A stretch of DNA of 64,000 bases from the NCBI GenBank assembly GCA_030035585.1, contig CM057462.1:63770734-63834733 (forward strand). Reading direction: 5' to 3'. This stretch comes from Dugong dugon (taxonomy: Eukaryota; Chordata; Mammalia; Sirenia; Dugongidae). The first letter of the stretch is position 1. Each line of letters begins with the position of its first letter. The notes under the pieces are model-generated. The model was not told where the DNA came from and did not search any database. It saw only the letters and a program-made list of their open reading frames with translations. Made by a program: the position numbers and the translations under genes. Below are positions 11,205-21,699 of the stretch, in pieces.

Positions 11205-11345
11205 GAGGACCTGCCTCTTACCAGTTGTAAGATCTCATAGAAATGGAGATAAAAATGGCGGCCCCTCCCACAACTGTTGTGAGGATTAAATGAGATAAGA
11301 ATGTGAAAGCTCAGTACAGATGTCAGTTATTAATGAGAGTCTGTT
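11205..11345 (+). repeat. MIR fragment, sense
   Basis: The signature is AACTGTTGTGAGGATTAAAT, GAGATAAGAATGTGAAAGC and a degenerate end. Confidence 0.6.
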
Positions 11346-11565
11346 AACCTAAGAGATACCATGAGTTGAGCTCTTGCAATTGCACTGGGTGTGGACTTAC
11401 TTTCTCCAGCATGGTCTCATTTAATCCTCCCAAGAGTCCCATGGAGAGGGCACAGTAATTATCTCCATTTACAAATGAAAAAACTGAAGGCCAGAGAGAT
11501 CATGAAATCTACCCAAGGTCATACAGCCCATAAATGGCATGCCTTGGATTTGAACACCTGCTCTA

Positions 11566-14500
11566 GTTGTTGTTGTTAGGTGCTGTCAAGTTGGTTCCAA
11601 CTCATAGCGACCGTATTCACAACAGAATAAAACACTGCTCGATCCTGTGCCATCCTCATGATTGTTGCTATGCTTGAGTTCATTGTCGCAGCCACTGTGT
11701 CAATCCATCTCATTGAGGGTCTTTCTCTCCTTCGATGACCCTCCACTTTACCAAGTATGATGTCCTTCTCCAGGGACTGATCCCTCCTAATAACATGTCC
11801 AAAGTATGTGAGACGAAGCCTCGCCATCCTTGTTTCTAAGGAGCATTCTGGCTGTACTTCTTCCAAGACACACTTGTTCGATCTTTTGGCAATCCATGGT
11901 ATATTCAGCATTCTTTGACAACACCATAATTCAAAGGCATCAATTCTTCAGTCTTCCTTATTCGTTGCCCAGCTGTTGCATGCATATGAGGCAACTGAAA
12001 ACACCATGGCTTTGTTCAGGCACACTTTAGTCCTTAAAGTGACATCTTTACCTTGTAACACTTTTAAGAGGTCTTTTGCAGCAGATTTGCCCAAGGCAAT
12101 GAGTCATTTGATTTCCTGACTGCTGCTTCCATGGGTGTTGAGTGTGGATCCAAGTAAAATAAAATCCTTGATAACTTCAATCTTTTCTCCATTTATCATG
12201 ATGTGGCTTACTGGTCCAGTTGTGAGGATTTTTGTTTTCTTTATGTTGAGGTGTAATCCATACCGAAGGCTATAGTCTTTGATCTTCATCAGTAAGTGCT
12301 TCAGGTCTTCTTTCAACAAGCAAAGTTGTGTCATCTGCATAACACAGGTTATTAATGCCTCATTCTTCTTCATATAGCCCAGTTTCTCGGGTTATTTGTT
12401 CAGCATATAGATTGAATAAGTATGGTGAAAAAATTCAACTCTGATACACACCTTTCCTGTCTTTAAACCACGCAGTATCTCCTTGTTCTTTTTGAACAAC
12501 TGCCTCTTGATCTATGTACAGGTTCCTCACGAGCACAATCAAGTGTTCTGGAATTCCCATTCTTTGAAATGCTATCCATAATTTGTTATGATCCATACAG
12601 TCAAATTCCTTTGCATAGTCAATGAAACACAGGTAAACATCCTTCTGGTATTCTCTCTTTCAGCCAGGATCCACCTGACATCAGCAATAATATCCCTGGT
12701 TCCATGTCCTCTTCTGAATCCGGCTTGAATTTTTGACAGTTCCCTGTCGATGTACTGCTGCAACCACTTTTGAATGACCTTCAGCAAAATTTTACTTGTA
12801 AGTGATATCAACAATATTGTTCGATAATTTCCACGTTCTGTCAGATCACCTTTCTTTCAAATAGGCATAAATAGGGATCTCTTCCAGTCAGATGGCCAGG
12901 TAGGTTCTCTTCCAAGTTTCTTGTTATAGAGGAGTGAGCACTTCCAGTGCTGCATCCATTTGTTGAAACATCTCAGTTGGTATTCTGTTAATTCCTGGAA
13001 CCTTGTTTTTTTTCCAGTGTCTTCAGAGCAGCTTGGACCTTTTCCTTCACTACCATTAGTTCCTGATCATATGTTACCTCCTGAAACAGTTGAACGTCAA
13101 CCAATTCTTTTTGGTATATTGACTCTGTGTATTCCTTCCATCTTCTTTTGAAGCTTCCTGAATCGTTTAAAATTTTCCCCATAGAATCCTTCACGATTGC
13201 AAGTTGAGGCTTGAATTTTTTCTTCAGTTCTTTCAGCTTGAGAAATGCTGAGCATGTTCTTCTCTTTTGGTTTTCTAACTCCAGATCTTTGTACATGTCA
13301 TTATAATACCTTTGTTTTCTCAAGCTGCCCTTTGAAATCTTCTGTTCAGCTCTTTTACTTTATCATGTATGACGTCCTTGATGTCATTCCACAAGTCTTC
13401 TGGTCTTTGGTCATTGGTGTTCAATACGTCAAATCTATTCTTGAGATGACCTCTAAATTCAGGTGGGATATGTTCAAGGTTGTACTTTGGATCTCATGGA
13501 CTTGTTCTAATTTTCTTCCGCTTCAACTTGAACTTGCATACCAGCAATTAATGATCTGTTCTGTAGATGGCCCGTGGCCTTGTTCTGACTGATGATATTG
13601 AGCTTTACTATCATCTCTTTCCACAAATGTAGTCGCTTTTGTTCCTACATGTTCCATCCAGTGAGGTCCACATGTATAGTGGCTGTTTATGTTGTTGAAA
13701 AAAGGTATTTGCAATGAAGAAGTTCTTGGTCTTGCAAAATTCTATCATGCAGTCTCCAGCATTGTTTCTATCACCAAGGCCATATTTTCCAACTACCAAT
13801 CTTTCTTTGTTTCCAACTTTCACGTTCCAATCACCGGGGTAATTATCAATGCATCCTGACGGCATGTTCAATCAATTTCAGACTACAGAAGTTGGTAAAA
13901 ATCTTCAATTTTTTCATTTTTGCCTTAGTGGTTGGTGTGTAAATTTGAGTAATAGTCGTATTAACTGGTCTTTCTTGGAGGCCTATGGATATTATCCTAT
14001 AACTGACAGTGTTGTACTTCAGGATAGAGCTTGAAATGTTCTTTTTGACGATGAATACAATGCCATTCCTCTTCAATTTATCATTCCCACCACAGTAGAC
14101 CATATGATTGTCCGATTCAAAATGGCCAATGCCAGTCGATTTCAGCTCACTAATGCCTAATATATCCATCTTTATGTGTTTCATTTGATTTTTGACAACT
14201 TCCAATTTTCCTAGATTAATACTTTGTACATTCCATGTTCTGATTATTAATGGATGTTTGCAGCTCTCTCTTCTCATTTTGAGTGGTGCCACATCAGCAA
14301 ATGAAAGCTTGACTCCATCTACATCATTAAGGTTGACTCTACTTTGAGGAGACAGTTCTTCTCCAGTCATCTTTTGAGTGCCTTCCAACCTGAGGGGTTC
14401 ACCTTCTGCCATTATATCAGACAATGTTCTGCTGCTATTCATAAGGTTTTCACTGGCTAATTCTTTTAAGAAGTACACGCGCCAGGTCCTTCTTCCTAGT

Positions 14501-14629
14501 CTTTCTTAGTTTGGAAGTTCAGCTGAAATTTGTCCACCATCGGTGACCCTGCTGGTATTTGAATACCAGTGGCATAGCTTCCAGCATCACAGCAACACAC
14601 AAGCCCGCCCAGTACGACAAACTGACAGA
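11566..14629 (-). mobile_element. near-complete RTE (BovB-like) LINE
   Basis: At about 3.06 kb this is close to the usual length of RTE-clade LINEs. The minus-strand order is: 5' leader (GTCTGTCAGTTTGTCGTACT at 14629 downward), apurinic/apyrimidinic-type endonuclease, linker, reverse transcriptase, then a 3' end finishing CCTAACAACAACAAC. It is flanked by a ~38 bp direct duplication of host MIR (11527-11565 and 14630-14668, about five mismatches). Reading frames are broken, so it is inactive. The family equals the other RTE pieces in this window. Confidence 0.92.
11576..14478 (-). pseudogene. RTE endonuclease/reverse transcriptase, broken
   Basis: This is the remnant of the single RTE ORF. 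The endonuclease start is open for about 210 codons from 14478, containing TWNVQSINLGKLE and GISELKSTGIGHF, the counterpart of the catalytic Glu region. A second frame near 13871-13611 carries GDWNVKVG, the GDFN-like motif, and SDYICGKR. The linker frame is 13323-12988. Reverse transcriptase pieces include QAGFRRGHGTRDIIADVRW (12814-12572). The catalytic YADD is still encoded at 12341-12330, but in a different frame from the open stretch around it. The C-terminal piece (11911-11576) has LTYFGHVIRRDQSLEKDI. Several frameshifts and stops separate these blocks. No intact protein can be made from it. Confidence 0.88.
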
Positions 14630-14673
14630 CCCATAAATGGCATAACATGGATTTGAACAACTGCTCTTGGTCA

Positions 14674-14839
14674 CTAAAAAAAAAAAAAAGTTGCCATCAA
14701 GTCGATTCCAACTCATAGCAACCCTGTAGGACAGAGTAGAACTGCCCCATAGGGTTTCCAAGGAGTGGCTGGTGGATTCAAACTGCTGATCTTTTGGTTA
14801 GCAGCTGAGCTCTTAACCACTGCGCCACCAGGGCCCCTC
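14674..14839 (-). mobile_element. AfroSINE, antisense
   Basis: It carries AAGTCGATTCCAACTCATAG, 'gtagaactgccccatagggtttcc', GGTTAGCAGCTGAGCTC and GCGCCACCAGGG. A 10 bp duplication CTCTTGGTCA lies at 14664-14673 and 14840-14849. It landed at the edge of the RTE's right-hand target duplication. Confidence 0.93.
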
Positions 14840-15017
14840 CTCTTGGTCAGTATCCTGTGCTTTCCACTATGCAGCAGGCAGGGTGCCAGCCACAAAAATG
14901 TAAAGGCCTTGATTTTGTGGTACCAGATCTTGCAAAGTACAGTCTGGCCAAAACACACACCCATAAATAAATACCTTTGCTACATTAGTAATTATTAATA
15001 TTTACTAAACACTTATA

Positions 15018-15363
15018 GGGAGCAGTGGTGGTTCAGTGGTAGAATTCTCCTTTCCATGTTGGAGACTCATGTTTGATTCCTGGCCAATGCACTTCATCCA
15101 CAGCCACCACCTCTCCGTCAATGGAGGCTTGTGTGTTGCTATGATGCTGAACAGGTTTCAGTGAAGCTTCCAAACCAGGACAGACTAGGAAGAAAGGCCT
15201 AGTAATCTACTTCCAAAATTCAGCTAATGAAAATCCTATGGATCACAACAGTCCATCTGCAACTGATCATAGGGATGGCACAGGACCGGGCAGCATTTTG
15301 TTCCATGGTACATGGGGTCACCGTGAGTCAGGGGCCAACTCAACGGCAGCTAACAACAACAAC
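15018..15363 (+). mobile_element. tRNA-Gly-headed SINE with RTE body and tail
   Basis: 15021-15090 closely follows mature tRNA-Gly: both acceptor-stem halves, an A box (TGGTTCAGTGGTAGAATTC) and a B-box region (TTTGATTCC) are visible. After it come RTE 5' leader sequence (GCTTGTGTGTTGCTATGATG; GACAGACTAGGAAGAAAGGC) and an RTE 3' tail ending CTAACAACAACAACAA. Flanks AAACACTTATA (15007) and AAGCACTTGTA (15364) form an imperfect target duplication. It is probably non-autonomous, with Pol III transcription from the tRNA part and reverse transcription by RTE. It is not a functional tRNA because the anticodon arm is degraded. Confidence 0.85.
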
Positions 15364-15580
15364 AAGCACTTGTATGTGCCAGGCATTGTTCTAGGAGCTT
15401 TATATGACTCTTACTTGGTACTTACACAACCAGAGGTGGAGGTAGACACTATTATAACCCCATTATGTGGATAAGGAAACAGGCTCAGTGAGATTAAGGG
15501 ACTTACCTGAGATAACACACTGATAGATAGTGGAGCCAGGAATTTAACCTGGGCTGCACTCTCCACTGCTTTATTGCAAG
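15364..15580 (-). repeat. MIR, target of the tRNA-Gly SINE
   Basis: The antisense MIR continues from TATTTACTAAACACTTAT left of the SINE into GTGCCAGGCATTGTTC, GATAAGGAAACAGGCTCAG and GAGCCAGGAATTTAACC. Confidence 0.75.
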
Positions 15581-16739
15581 AGAAGATGCTATAAGAAAGA
15601 TGAAGAGAAGGGCCACAGGAATTTAGGCTTGAAGAAGGGCCAAAAGTCTCCCCAGATAAGGTAACTCTTGAGCTAAACGTTGAAACAGAAACAGGAATTT
15701 GTCCAGCAAACAAAGGGAAAAAACAAGCAAAACCTCACATTGCCCTGGAACCCTGACTCCTTCCCCAAAGTGACCTAACCCTGGCTGTGTACTAGGTACA
15801 GCTGCCATTTCCAGCTGTACGACATGAGCAGGAAGACAGTCAGCTGCACTGAGCTGGCTGTTCAGCACATTTATCTGGAGGACAGGGTCCCAGGTTACCC
15901 ATCTTTGAACACCCAAGGCCCACCGAGGCCTGGGCCAGAGCAGACACTCTATACCATTTATGGACTTGAACTAAATCCGTAGGAACTTGGACCTAGAAGA
16001 GCTCTTAAAAACTGGGTCATCCAGGTTCCTCATTTTACAGGTGGAAAACTGAGAACCAAAGAGGAAAAGAATGGGACAAAGATGGGTAAGGCTTTTCGAA
16101 CTCCATGTGAACATGGGCTCAGAGGGTCCCAGAGCAAAGGGGACAGGAAGGAAGTATAATGGAGTTAGGGGAGCCAAGCTTCAGTGTGTACTGGGTCTGG
16201 GCTGGAGTCCAGGGACAGGAACTATTAATAAGACAGGGTCCCCAGGCTGCAGAAAATTCCACTGCCTCAAGTAGCTTGCTTGGCACTCCCGTAGCTTTAC
16301 AATAACATCCTGGTTCCCCTTTCCTTAACTTCTGCCCAGAACTAGAGGAAATCAGTGGAAACCAGTTTAGGTGCCATGTTGACATTCTGGATAACCTTTT
16401 TAGCTCATTAATTACCTCATACACAGTAACTTCCTCCCCTCTGGGTGGAGTTTAACCACCATTTTCTGAACATGCAGCATATGAAGTTATATGTAAATCC
16501 CATTGCGCCTGTGTAGTATGATTGAGAATGTTGCTGACATACCTTATATGAACTTCCTGCTTGTAAACCCCATAAAAGTAACTTTCCCCCTCACCTTTGC
16601 TGAGCAGTCTTGACGGCAGCAGCCCCGACTATTCCCTTCCTTGCACAACAAAGCAAAAGCCCCTGTCTACTCTCCCACCTCAGTCTCTTGCTTATTGGCT
16701 GAGACGAGTCACGCCAAGCAAAACCTGGGGTTTCTACCC
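15581..16739. other. non-coding DNA, few recognisable elements
   Basis: A possible short antisense MIR core (CCTCATTTTACAGGTGG) lies near 16028. Otherwise I recognise no repeat or exon. The open frames are short and lack domain signals. Confidence 0.4.
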
Positions 16740-16995
16740 AGCAACATTAGAGGGAGGCAGTATATCATGGAGATTGTTGCCAGATGGACCTCGAATTGAT
16801 TTGGCATTCTGCCTTCTGCTGTCTATATAACCTTGGGCAAATTAATGTCTCTGACACTCAGTTTCCACATTTGGTATAAAGGGATAATAACGTCCATCAT
16901 AAGGTTATTGTGAAGATTACAGAAAATGTTGCATATAAAGAACTTAACGCAGTACCTGACACATAGTAACAGCTCACTGAATAGTACTGATCACT
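16740..16995 (+). repeat. MIR SINE, sense
   Basis: The order is TATATAACCTTGGGCAAAT, CTGACACTCAGTTTCC, GGTTATTGTGAAGATTACAG, CAGTACCTGACACATAG. The AfroSINE sits at its 3' end. Confidence 0.8.
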
Positions 16996-17203
16996 GTTGT
17001 TGTTAGTTGCTGTTGAGTCACTTCCAACTCATGATGACCTCAAGTGTGCAGAGTAGAACTGCACTCCATAGGGTTTTCAAGGCTGTGATCTTTCGGAAGC
17101 AGATTGCCGGGCCTCACTTCCAAGGCACCTCTGGATGGGTTTGAACCACCGACATTTCGGTTAGTAGTTCATCACTTAACCATTTGTGCCACCCAGGGAC
17201 TCC
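16996..17203 (-). mobile_element. AfroSINE, antisense, perfect target duplication
   Basis: TTGTTGTTAGTTGCTGTTGA begins the reversed 3' tail. GTAGAACTGCACTCCATAGG, GAAGCAGATTGCCGGGCC and CACCCAGGGACTCC follow. ACTGATCACT flanks it exactly (16986-16995; 17204-17213). It belongs to the subfamily whose head reads GGAGTCCCTGGGTGG. Confidence 0.93.
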
Positions 17204-17879
17204 ACTGATCACTAGGGTCCCGGTTACACCATTTTTGCCAACCTCAATCAGTTGCCTATTTGTACTGATTCCCCTCTTGCCCCACCCCCTAATTTTCATT
17301 ATTGCTTTTTCTCCTTGTCAGAGCTTCTCACAGGAACTCAGAAATTCTGCAAAATTGGTGAGATGCAATGGTGACTCAGCCTCACTAAGGTAGCCTAAAA
17401 TGTCATCTTCGATAAGAGAAGAAGGAGACGTGAATCAATCTGGGTTTGAGAAAAAGTTTGCTTTCACAAACAGGTCTGAGAAAAGACACTTTGGAGCGTG
17501 GCCCCACCCAGCACTCTAGCCCTCCCCTTGCCCCCATTTGAAAATGCAAGCCCACTCAGAAGTGGACAGGCTGGTCTTCCCTTTAGCAAATGTCTCCTGT
17601 TTATTGTCCCCGATGCCCACGGGGTCTCTGAAAGTTCCATGATGTTCCAACGGAGCCACAGATGCCTTCTGTTGTGGTCTATCCATTAGAAATGGGACCG
17701 GAATTCAATTTGGAATCTTTCACTAGAAAAGTCCTCAAGACTGCATCCAATGCCAAGGTGAGCACAGAGCTGGGTCATCTCCCCACAAGCAGTTGCTTCC
17801 CCCAAAACCGTTCCTCCTTGAGGGTCCATCAAGATGTCTCTTTTTTGTACTTGGTCCAGAAAGAAAGTAAATAGCTTTC

Positions 17880-18560
17880 AGTGAAATTCGTTGACCAATT
17901 AAACATCATCTCTCTTTAATATGAACGTTGAACCAACAGCGGCTGCACATTCCAACAAGAATATTTAAAGCAATTAAACTTCAGCTACTTTTAAAACGAA
18001 TTCTTTTAAATGCTAATGACCATTGTTTTCGAACTTGATAAGTAAAATTTTGTGTCAAGCAAGGTTAGATGATTGCAATGATTTAATTGTACTTCTCTAA
18101 GAAAGGAAAATGTTAAGAAAAAAGCTAAGATGGACCTCTTACCACATTCCTACCGCAAAATGTCCTGTAACAATAGAGCCGTGATTTGCTGAAATTAAAA
18201 TGCTATTATGGTGAAATTAGGGCTTCAATATTTTTAGCAGCTTTAATAGGCCTTGCATTTTAAGGGACATCTGATAATAGATAATTACATTTCATCTTAA
18301 AGAAACTGAGTTGTTTTCTTAAGGAAAATACTTTTCTTTCTTCCAGAGAGGTTAAAGCTGAGCCATCATTAGAAGCAACACCAAGCTCGAGGTTCCTGCT
18401 TCAGCTTGGGAAATAGAGATTAGCATATAAATAGCCTTCGGTGCCTACTTGATTCCAGCTATTTTGCGTTTCAATGTGGCATCAGAATGCACTTAGCAAG
18501 AAATGTTCGAGAGGAGAAAGAGGTTTGTAATATGTCGCTTTTATAGAGGGGGGATCTTTA
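17880..18560. promoter_or_regulatory. candidate conserved non-coding block
   Basis: AT-rich, repeat-free sequence dense in TAAT-core words: ACCAATTAAACATC, AAGCAATTAAACTTC, ATGCTAATGACCATTG, AATAGATAATTACATTT. It is unlike the surrounding SINE-rich DNA, and a long span has escaped insertion. Enhancer function is inference. Confidence 0.35.
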
Positions 18561-18591
18561 AGTATAAAAGATCATCCAGTCCTCTGTGGGC

Positions 18592-18612
18592 TTTTTTTTT
18601 TTTTTTTTTTTT
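18592..18612. repeat. T21 homopolymer
   Basis: An uninterrupted run of T. Short open frames on either strand cross it and are artefacts. Confidence 0.95.
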
Positions 18613-18749
18613 GTATCCTTTCAATGCCCCAATTACAGACTCCAAGGAGCCAACAGACCCCCTAGAACGGAGCCTTAGTTTATACTGCAGCTGTTTCTCC
18701 GGACTGGGAAAATAAGTCAAAATGGTGCACAGGAAATAAGATAAATACA

Positions 18750-19440
18750 TGGGCCTCCTCCTGGATTCAGCGGGAGCCCGCGAGGGGCACAGCCGTGCCC
18801 TTTCTTCTCACTCCTACGCTACCCATCAGCAGCGGGGCCGTGGGACACCTCCTGCAGGACCCATTTGCTGGAGCAATGAGGGAGACTCTTGGCTTTTTGC
18901 CTGGAGGCCAGCTTCCCTCCTGGGAAATCTCAGGGCCTGGGCAAGGAGACCGGGAGTTTTTCTACCATCCTTCCCAAACCTCTTCACCACCCCCACTCCC
19001 ACCACCCTCAACACATGCACACACACACACACACACACAAGCATCTTGGCTGACTGTGGTTCAGCTGGGTCCTGGACTAGAACAAGATGATTGGCAAATT
19101 CCACACTTTCTCTTGTTAGGCGGGGCAATTGGCAGTTCTGAGAAGAATGGTGCTGAACGGCTGTTTCGGGGGACACAGTTTTTTCTGGGTGTTGCAATGT
19201 AGAGGGACAGGGTCCAAGCAGGAGATCTGCTTTTAATGTCTTGTTATGCTTCTCCTTTTTACAGATGAAGGAACTCAGGCTTAGACACAGCTTGCCTTGT
19301 AAACAGCACGTTGAACCCAGGGCTCTGGATGGTCTGGCCACCCCAGGAAATAGACTAGATAGGGGCCACCACCTCAGAGGACTTATGAACTAAGAACTCA
19401 TCAGGAGGGAAGAGCTCACCAACAGACTAGGGCTCTACTT
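18750..19440. other. unique DNA with a (CA)n tract
   Basis: A (CA)n microsatellite spans about 19013-19039 (CACACAC units). Overlapping frames on both strands reach 113-171 codons, but they traverse the microsatellite (poly Val-Cys or Thr-His) and have no recognisable domain, so I do not call genes. Confidence 0.5.
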
Positions 19441-19444
19441 TGCT

Positions 19445-19603
19445 ATCAGAGTGTGATCCCCACAACAGCAGGATGGCACATCACCTGGGAGCTAGTTAGA
19501 CATGCAGATTCTCAGGCCCCACCCAGACCTGCTGAGTCAGTGTCTGCATTTAACAAGATACCCAGGTCATTTATATGCACATTAAAGTCTTTAGAGTGCT
19601 GGT
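19445..19603 (+). repeat. MER5-like hAT relic
   Basis: It contains GGATGGCACATCACCTGGGA, GACATGCAGATTCTCAGGCC and CCACCCAGACCTGCTGAGTC, the typical MER5A middle. It is cut at its right by the AT/CA repeat and SINE pile. Confidence 0.6.
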
Positions 19604-19607
19604 CAAC

Positions 19608-19608
<1 letters not shown>

Positions 19609-19657
<49 letters not shown>

Positions 19658-19661
19658 TATG
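19609..19661. repeat. (TA)n(CA)n compound microsatellite
   Basis: About 12 TA units are followed by about 13 CA units, directly abutting the 3' tail of an antisense AfroSINE. It probably grew from that SINE's tail. Confidence 0.9.
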
Positions 19662-19823
19662 TTGTTGTTGTTGTGTGCCATCAAGTTGATTCCGACTCAC
19701 AGCAACCCTATAGGACAGAGTAGAACTGCCCCACGGAATTTCCAAGGAGTGGCTGGTGGATTCAAACTGCTGACCTTTTGGTTAGCAGCCTGAGCTCTTA
19801 ACCACTGTGCCACCAGGGCTCCA
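19662..19823 (-). mobile_element. AfroSINE, antisense
   Basis: TTGTTGTTGTTGTGTGCCATC, GTTGATTCCGACTCACAG, GTGGATTCAAACTGCTGACC and GTGCCACCAGGGCTCC mark a full-length copy of the GAGCCCTGGTGGCAC-head subfamily. Confidence 0.9.
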
Positions 19824-19832
19824 CATATACGT

Positions 19833-20010
19833 ATGTCATCCAGTCGACTCAGACTCATAGTGACCCCATGTGTGTCAGAGTAGAGCTGTGCTCCACAGAG
19901 TTTTCAATGGCTGATTTTTTGGAAGTAGATGGTCAGGCTTTTCTTCTGAGGTGCCTCCAACCTTTTGGTTAGCAGTCGAGCATGTTCAACTTTTGCATCA
20001 TCCGGGGACT
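19833..20010 (-). mobile_element. AfroSINE, antisense
   Basis: Second subfamily: CAGTCGACTCAGACTCATAG, GTGTCAGAGTAGAGCTGTG, GGAAGTAGATGGTCAGGC, TCATCCGGGGACTC. With the previous copy it lies between CAACTATATAT at 19604-19614 and 20011-20021. Confidence 0.88.
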
Positions 20011-20021
20011 CAACTATATAT

Positions 20022-20222
20022 TGTTGTTCTGAGTTGCTGTTGAGTCGATTTGGATTCATGGCGACCCCACGTGTGCAGAGTAGAACTGCTCCACAGGGTT
20101 TTCAAGACAGTGACCTTTCAGAAGTAGATCGCCAGGCCTTACTTCCAGGCCTCTGGATGTTCCAACCGCCAACCTTTCAGCTAGTAGTCGAGCATGTAAC
20201 TGTTTGCACCACCCAAGGACTC
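20022..20222 (-). mobile_element. AfroSINE, antisense
   Basis: TTGTTCTGAGTTGCTGTTGA, GTAGAACTGCTCCACAGGG, GAAGTAGATCGCCAGGCC and CACCACCCAAGGACTC. It is the third same-strand copy in this pile. Confidence 0.88.
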
Positions 20223-20231
20223 TTCATATAT

Positions 20232-20233
<2 letters not shown>

Positions 20234-20264
<31 letters not shown>
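20234..20264. repeat. (CA)n microsatellite
   Basis: About 15 CA units just outside the AfroSINE pile. Confidence 0.95.
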
Positions 20265-20266
<2 letters not shown>

Positions 20267-20269
20267 TAG

Positions 20270-20954
20270 CGCAGCTGATTCATCATGTACTGTGGCCACT
20301 AAACCAGAGAATTTAGTGGTGAAAAAATACTAAAGCATTATTTGGCATCATGTGGACTGAACAGCTGGATTTGGAATTAAGTTGAGATGCTGTAGCACCC
20401 CACAGACGTAATCCAAGAAAGTCCCCACGCGGAAAGTTTCTAATGAGATGTAAAATTCATGGAGATGAAGGGATGATCAATATCCTTTGCTAAAGGTGTA
20501 CCTAGAATGTGGACATGGAAAGCATTTTGTATCTCTTCCTAAAATGTGAATGCCTTTTCATTCTTAGAAGGCATGTGCTTAGATTTCTTTGATTCCCTCT
20601 CAGTCACAGAAGTACTCAAGGGTACTGGGCTTCCCTGAGCTTATCACCTGAGATACTCTTGGGAATGGCCTGCTGGCCCCTAACCTGGCATCTGAGAAGG
20701 CAGCCTCAAGGGTACAAAAGCTTGTCTCAAGGTTTTAAAAATCACAGCTGAAATGACCCATTCATGCAAGATAAGACCTATGCCTGAAGAAGAATACCTT
20801 TGCTTTTGGCTGCAATTATTTCAATTCATCTGGTCACATGTGCTCAAGTTAACCTGACATTTCAAGCTGCAGTTCGATGTATCTTTGCTCAACAAAAGAT
20901 GGGGAAACAAATTAGTTTTTACTTAATGACATCAATGTTTTAGGGAGACAAAAG
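20270..20954. other. non-coding DNA, no recognised element
   Basis: I recognise no repeat family or exon here. Confidence 0.4.
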
Positions 20955-21080
20955 AATCTTTCAAACTGTGTGTGCAGAGAGGTTCAATAACTGGTCCAAA
21001 GACACAGCGCTTGTAAGTGATGCCATCTAGATTAGAACCCAGATTTGTCTGAGCCCAAGTCAGGCTGTTTTCATTATGGA
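20955..21080 (-). repeat. MIR fragment
   Basis: AGAGAGGTTCAATAACTGG, AAAGACACAGCGCTTGTAAG and TTAGAACCCAGATTTGTCTG match the antisense MIR order. Confidence 0.6.
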
Positions 21081-21699
21081 GGCAGGCTAGGGACACACAT
21101 GTGTTGTGTCATCTCTTCATACTTGATCCATATGGAGTTCACTCTTCCCGAAACACACACACACCTTTATAATACAAGGTGCTGCTGCTAAGCTCTATCT
21201 CCCTCAACACCTCCTCCCCATCATTCTGTTTTGGATTTGGAACTTTTCATTTATCTTGATTGAATTCCTTTTCTCAGGTGCTGCCCAATGTGCCAGCAGG
21301 CCAAGATTTCTTCCCATTCTAAACCATCATGCAAATCATTTCCTAGTGCTCCCTACGATAAGATGACTCTACCTCCCTCGGTCACTGGGGGAAAAGTCTT
21401 GTCAAGGACTGAGCTTCACATCCCTCTCTGGAAACCAGGTAACTAGCAACCCGTCAATCTACTTGGATGCATCTTACAATGAAGATATCCAAAATGGAGC
21501 TCCTGATTCCTCCCCTTGTCTTCCTATCTGCAGGATGGTACCACCACCAATTCAGCTAGGGGGTGGAGGAGTCTTACTCTATTCTTCTCTATTCTTCATC
21601 CCAAACATCTAATCTACCAGCAAGTTCTTTCCACTCAACTTCTAAAACATATGCTAAATCCACCACTTCCCTCCTTCATCACTGTCACCACCAAATCTA
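21081..21699. other. non-coding DNA, no recognised element
   Basis: Nothing clearly recognisable. CT-rich short frames occur without domains. Confidence 0.35.

Larger units (their letters stand above)
11350..14880 (-). repeat. MIR split by an RTE insertion
   Basis: The left piece (11350-11565) is antisense MIR with CTCATTTAATCCTCCCAAGAG, CATTTACAAATGAAAAAACT and GGATTTGAACACCTGCTC. Its end reappears at 14630-14668 as the duplicated target, and the terminal bit continues at 14840-14880 (TCCTGTGCTTTCCACTATGC) beyond a later AfroSINE. Confidence 0.7.

Noticed and set aside
15021-15090. Functional tRNA-Gly gene
   Set aside because: The head matches tRNA-Gly, but the anticodon arm is degraded and the sequence continues directly into an RTE-derived body with a target duplication, so it is a SINE.
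18826-19341. 171-codon minus-strand frame and two long plus-strand frames
   Set aside because: All cross a (CA)n microsatellite, giving low-complexity runs, and overlap one another in different phases.
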